From positions 29,023 through 93,022 of the forward strand of contig NZ_AUCI01000015.1 in the NCBI RefSeq assembly GCF_000429685.1: a DNA stretch of 64,000 nucleotides, given 5' to 3'. The notes below the pieces were generated by a model. It was not told the origin of the DNA and did no database searches. It saw only the letters and a program-made list of their open reading frames with translations. A program made the translations under genes and the position numbers. Below, in pieces: positions 62,296-64,000 of the stretch. Numbering within the stretch: the stretch's first letter is position 1; each line of letters begins with the position of its first letter. The stretch comes from Salibacterium aidingense DSM 18341. GTDB lineage: Bacteria > Bacillota > Bacilli > Bacillales > Marinococcaceae.

Positions 62296-63570
62296 ATGGA
62301 TCATTTTGAAAATCAGGAAAACCAGAGAAACCAGGAAAAGGAACAGCCTACTCCTCAAAAAATAGAAGAGGAAAATAAACGACATAAAAAAGACCGCAGA
62401 AAAGCAGGCTTTACTGGATTTATTGGCGCCCTTATCGGTGCTGTTATCGTAGCCGCTGCCATGCCGCTTGTTTATGACGGTCAGATGTTTTCCACGGATG
62501 CAGCGAACGAAAGTGAACCGGTGTCTCAGAACAACGCGTCTGAACCAGAAACGCAGAATATCTCCACGGAAAGTGTAAATGTATCAAGTGAGGTGACTTC
62601 AGCTGTGAATGAAGTTTCCGACGCGGTAGTGGGTATATTTAGAGAACAGCAGGGGGGATTGATGCAGGAAGGTGAGGCGGAATCTCAAGGGGCCGGGTCT
62701 GGCGTAATTTATAAAAAAGAAGGAGACTCTGCTTTTGTTGTTACTAATAATCATGTGATTGACGGAGCAAACCAAGTCGAGGTAGGACTATCGGATGACA
62801 ACAGAGTAGAGGCGGAAGTAGTCGGAGCGGATGCTTTAACCGATTTGGCTGTTCTCCGTATCAGTTCAGAAAACGTGGATACGGTGGCGGAATTTGGGGA
62901 TTCTGATACGCTTTCAACAGGAGAGCCGGCCGTTGCTATCGGCAACCCGCTTGGTAATTTGAACGGAACGGTCACTCAGGGAATTATCAGCTCTGTGGAC
63001 CGCAGTATACCAGTTGATACAACGGGTAATAACCAAACCGACTGGACAGCTGATGTCATTCAGACGGACGCTGCCATTAACCCTGGTAACAGCGGCGGTG
63101 CTTTGATCAACGTAAATGGTCAGGTCATCGGGATCAACTCAATGAAAATTGCGCAAAGTGCGGTAGAAGGCATTGGGTTTGCTATTCCTTCCAATACAGT
63201 TATTCCGGTACTTGAGGATCTTGAAGAAAACGGGAAGGTGGAACGTCCGCAGCTTGGGGTAACGATCGGATCTTTATCAGAAGTCCCAAGCTACCATTGG
63301 CAGGAAACGTTAAACCTGCCGGAAGATGTAGAACAGGGCGTGTTTATTAACAGTGTTCAATCAGGTTCAGCAGCTGATCAGGCTGGTATGAAACAATACG
63401 ACGTTATCACTTCCATTAATGGAACAGAGATTGGAAATGGTCATGATTTACGCAGTTTCCTTTACAATGAAGCAGAAATCGGAGAGACGATAGAAATCAC
63501 CTTCTATCGGGACGGGGAACAGCAGACAACGGATTTAACACTCGGAGAAAGCGGTACCCAGTCCGGTTAA
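62296..63570 (+). CDS. HtrA-type serine protease (S1C, Do-like)
   Basis: The 424-residue protein has a cytoplasmic charged N-terminal part (1-38), one membrane helix (39-60), an acidic Ser/Asn/Glu linker, a trypsin-like domain with His153 (NNHVID), Asp183 (LTDLAVL) and Ser266 (NPGNSGG), and one PDZ domain (about 318-415). It degrades misfolded proteins at the outer face of the membrane, as HtrA/HtrB/YyxA in B. subtilis. AGGAGGG precedes ATG 62296. In B. subtilis such genes are induced by CssRS; the upstream TTTTCACATAC is only loosely box-like. Confidence 0.92.
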   Translation: MDHFENQENQRNQEKEQPTPQKIEEENKRHKKDRRKAGFTGFIGALIGAVIVAAAMPLVYDGQMFSTDAANESEPVSQNNASEPETQNISTESVNVSSEVTSAVNEVSDAVVGIFREQQGGLMQEGEAESQGAGSGVIYKKEGDSAFVVTNNHVIDGANQVEVGLSDDNRVEAEVVGADALTDLAVLRISSENVDTVAEFGDSDTLSTGEPAVAIGNPLGNLNGTVTQGIISSVDRSIPVDTTGNNQTDWTADVIQTDAAINPGNSGGALINVNGQVIGINSMKIAQSAVEGIGFAIPSNTVIPVLEDLEENGKVERPQLGVTIGSLSEVPSYHWQETLNLPEDVEQGVFINSVQSGSAADQAGMKQYDVITSINGTEIGNGHDLRSFLYNEAEIGETIEITFYRDGEQQTTDLTLGESGTQSG

Positions 63571-63624
63571 CGGGGGGAAGTGCTCATCTAACAAAGAGTC
63601 TGGGAAAAAACATTATCATGGACA

Positions 63625-63665
63625 AAAAATCCGAACGATTTTTTCCATAAATGGTTCGGATTTTT
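63625..63665 (+). terminator. Terminator after htrA
   Basis: AAAAATCCGAAC (63625-63636) pairs with GTTCGGATTTTT (63654-63665) around a 17-base loop; the T-run closes the stem on both strands. Confidence 0.85.
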
Positions 63666-63682
63666 GTGTATTGTTCTATCGC

Positions 63683-63866
63683 TGCGTCAAAATAGGTCGC
63701 TTTCCGCGGGCACGGCTCGAATAAAGGAGGATCGGCTAAGAACGGCACATCCTGTGCCGACGCCGATCTGACCCGCATCCTGCGGGCCCTCGGGGAAAAA
63801 TCCCTTCCTGCGGGGTCTCGAGACTCGTGCTTTTCCCGCAGGAGTCGACCTATTTTGACTCCGCTG
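63683..63866. repeat. Palindromic intergenic repeat element of Bacillaceae type
   Basis: The element of roughly 180 bp has ends GTCAAAATAGGTCG (63686-63699) and its exact inverse CGACCTATTTTGAC (63847-63860). The GC-rich interior holds further inverted segments (CGCTTTCCGCGGGCACG near the left end and CGTGCTTTTCCCGCAGGAG near the right). I recall similar 'cgctttccgcgggc ... gactccgc' elements as widespread intergenic repeats in Bacillaceae. There is no coding capacity. Confidence 0.6.
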
Positions 63867-64000
63867 AATGGACGTTCTTGTTATATAAACCCTAAGATGT
63901 CCGTTTTACCAATTTTTCTTTCGTTTGGCCGAACCACCTTCTCTATTCAGCCGAGACCGGCCACGGAGACCCCAGATTCACTTGGTAATGCGATCTTCTT

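Noticed and set aside
1..64000. CRISPR arrays, rRNA, tRNA, insertion sequences or phage genes
   Set aside because: I saw no regularly spaced repeats, no tRNA/rRNA-like sequence, and no intact transposase, integrase or phage structural gene in the window.

Overview
The window reads as a chromosome segment of an endospore-forming, halotolerant member of the Bacillaceae. The spore evidence is a complete gerA-type germinant receptor operon and a LysM/GH18 cortex-lytic enzyme. The salt evidence is an ectoine hydroxylase and generally acidic proteins. Low-GC Firmicute ribosome binding sites (AGGAGG) and frequent TTG/GTG starts fit this. The species cannot be named from the sequence; Alteribacillus- or Salibacterium-like halophiles are an inference.

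Left flank (1-19 kb) is ordinary backbone: a partial SDR with a divergent WYL regulator, small membrane proteins, a GNAT gene broken by an amber codon, a methyltransferase, UV endonuclease UvsE, a response-regulator stub, an MFS exporter, an aldo/keto reductase, an isoaspartyl methyltransferase-like protein, a rifampin phosphotransferase/PEP synthase homologue, a TetR-controlled ABC exporter with two clear operators, gerAA-AB-AC and a zinc-ribbon protein.

The centre (about 19.6-47.4 kb) is a catabolic island that looks like an assembly of modules of different base composition. Module 1 (19.7-28.9 kb, visibly A+T-rich) holds a GntR/FCD regulator with two 16-bp operators, a 7Fe ferredoxin, a phthalate-dioxygenase-type Rieske oxygenase, an M19 dipeptidase-like protein, an amidase, a TRAP transporter and a ferredoxin-NADP reductase. 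Module 2 (29.0-34.9 kb, richer in G+C) is an ortho-cleavage (3-oxoadipate) operon: intradiol dioxygenase, muconate cycloisomerase, a DUF3237/UPF0311 protein, an enol-lactonase-like hydrolase, both CoA-transferase subunits and a thiolase. No muconolactone isomerase is present and the DUF3237 gene sits exactly where one is needed. Module 3 (35.0-47.4 kb) has a luciferase-like flavin monooxygenase, a XylR_N/V4R-PucR regulator, a flavin reductase, an SDR, two small unknown proteins, a second TRAP system with two paralogous binding proteins, an opine-dehydrogenase-family protein, a 3-hydroxyacyl-CoA dehydrogenase and, convergently, a RibBA-like protein whose catalytic residues are degraded. The simplest reading is uptake of an aromatic or heteroaromatic (probably amide-containing) acid, oxygenation by the Rieske and/or LLM systems, ring cleavage and conversion to succinyl-CoA and acetyl-CoA. 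The actual substrate is unknown.

A decayed stretch (47.4-49.1 kb) with permease remnants ends the island. Right flank (49.1-64 kb): a NifU-N domain protein, SleL-like hydrolase, ectD, an RpiR regulator, a BceAB-type peptide-antibiotic ABC transporter, a GH4 phospho-glucosidase, an ArsP-type permease with ArsR-like operators plus a Cys-Cys small protein, a LOG-family protein, two coupled small membrane proteins, a MerR/TipA regulator with a classic 19-bp-spacer promoter, an SDR, an HtrA protease and a palindromic intergenic repeat.
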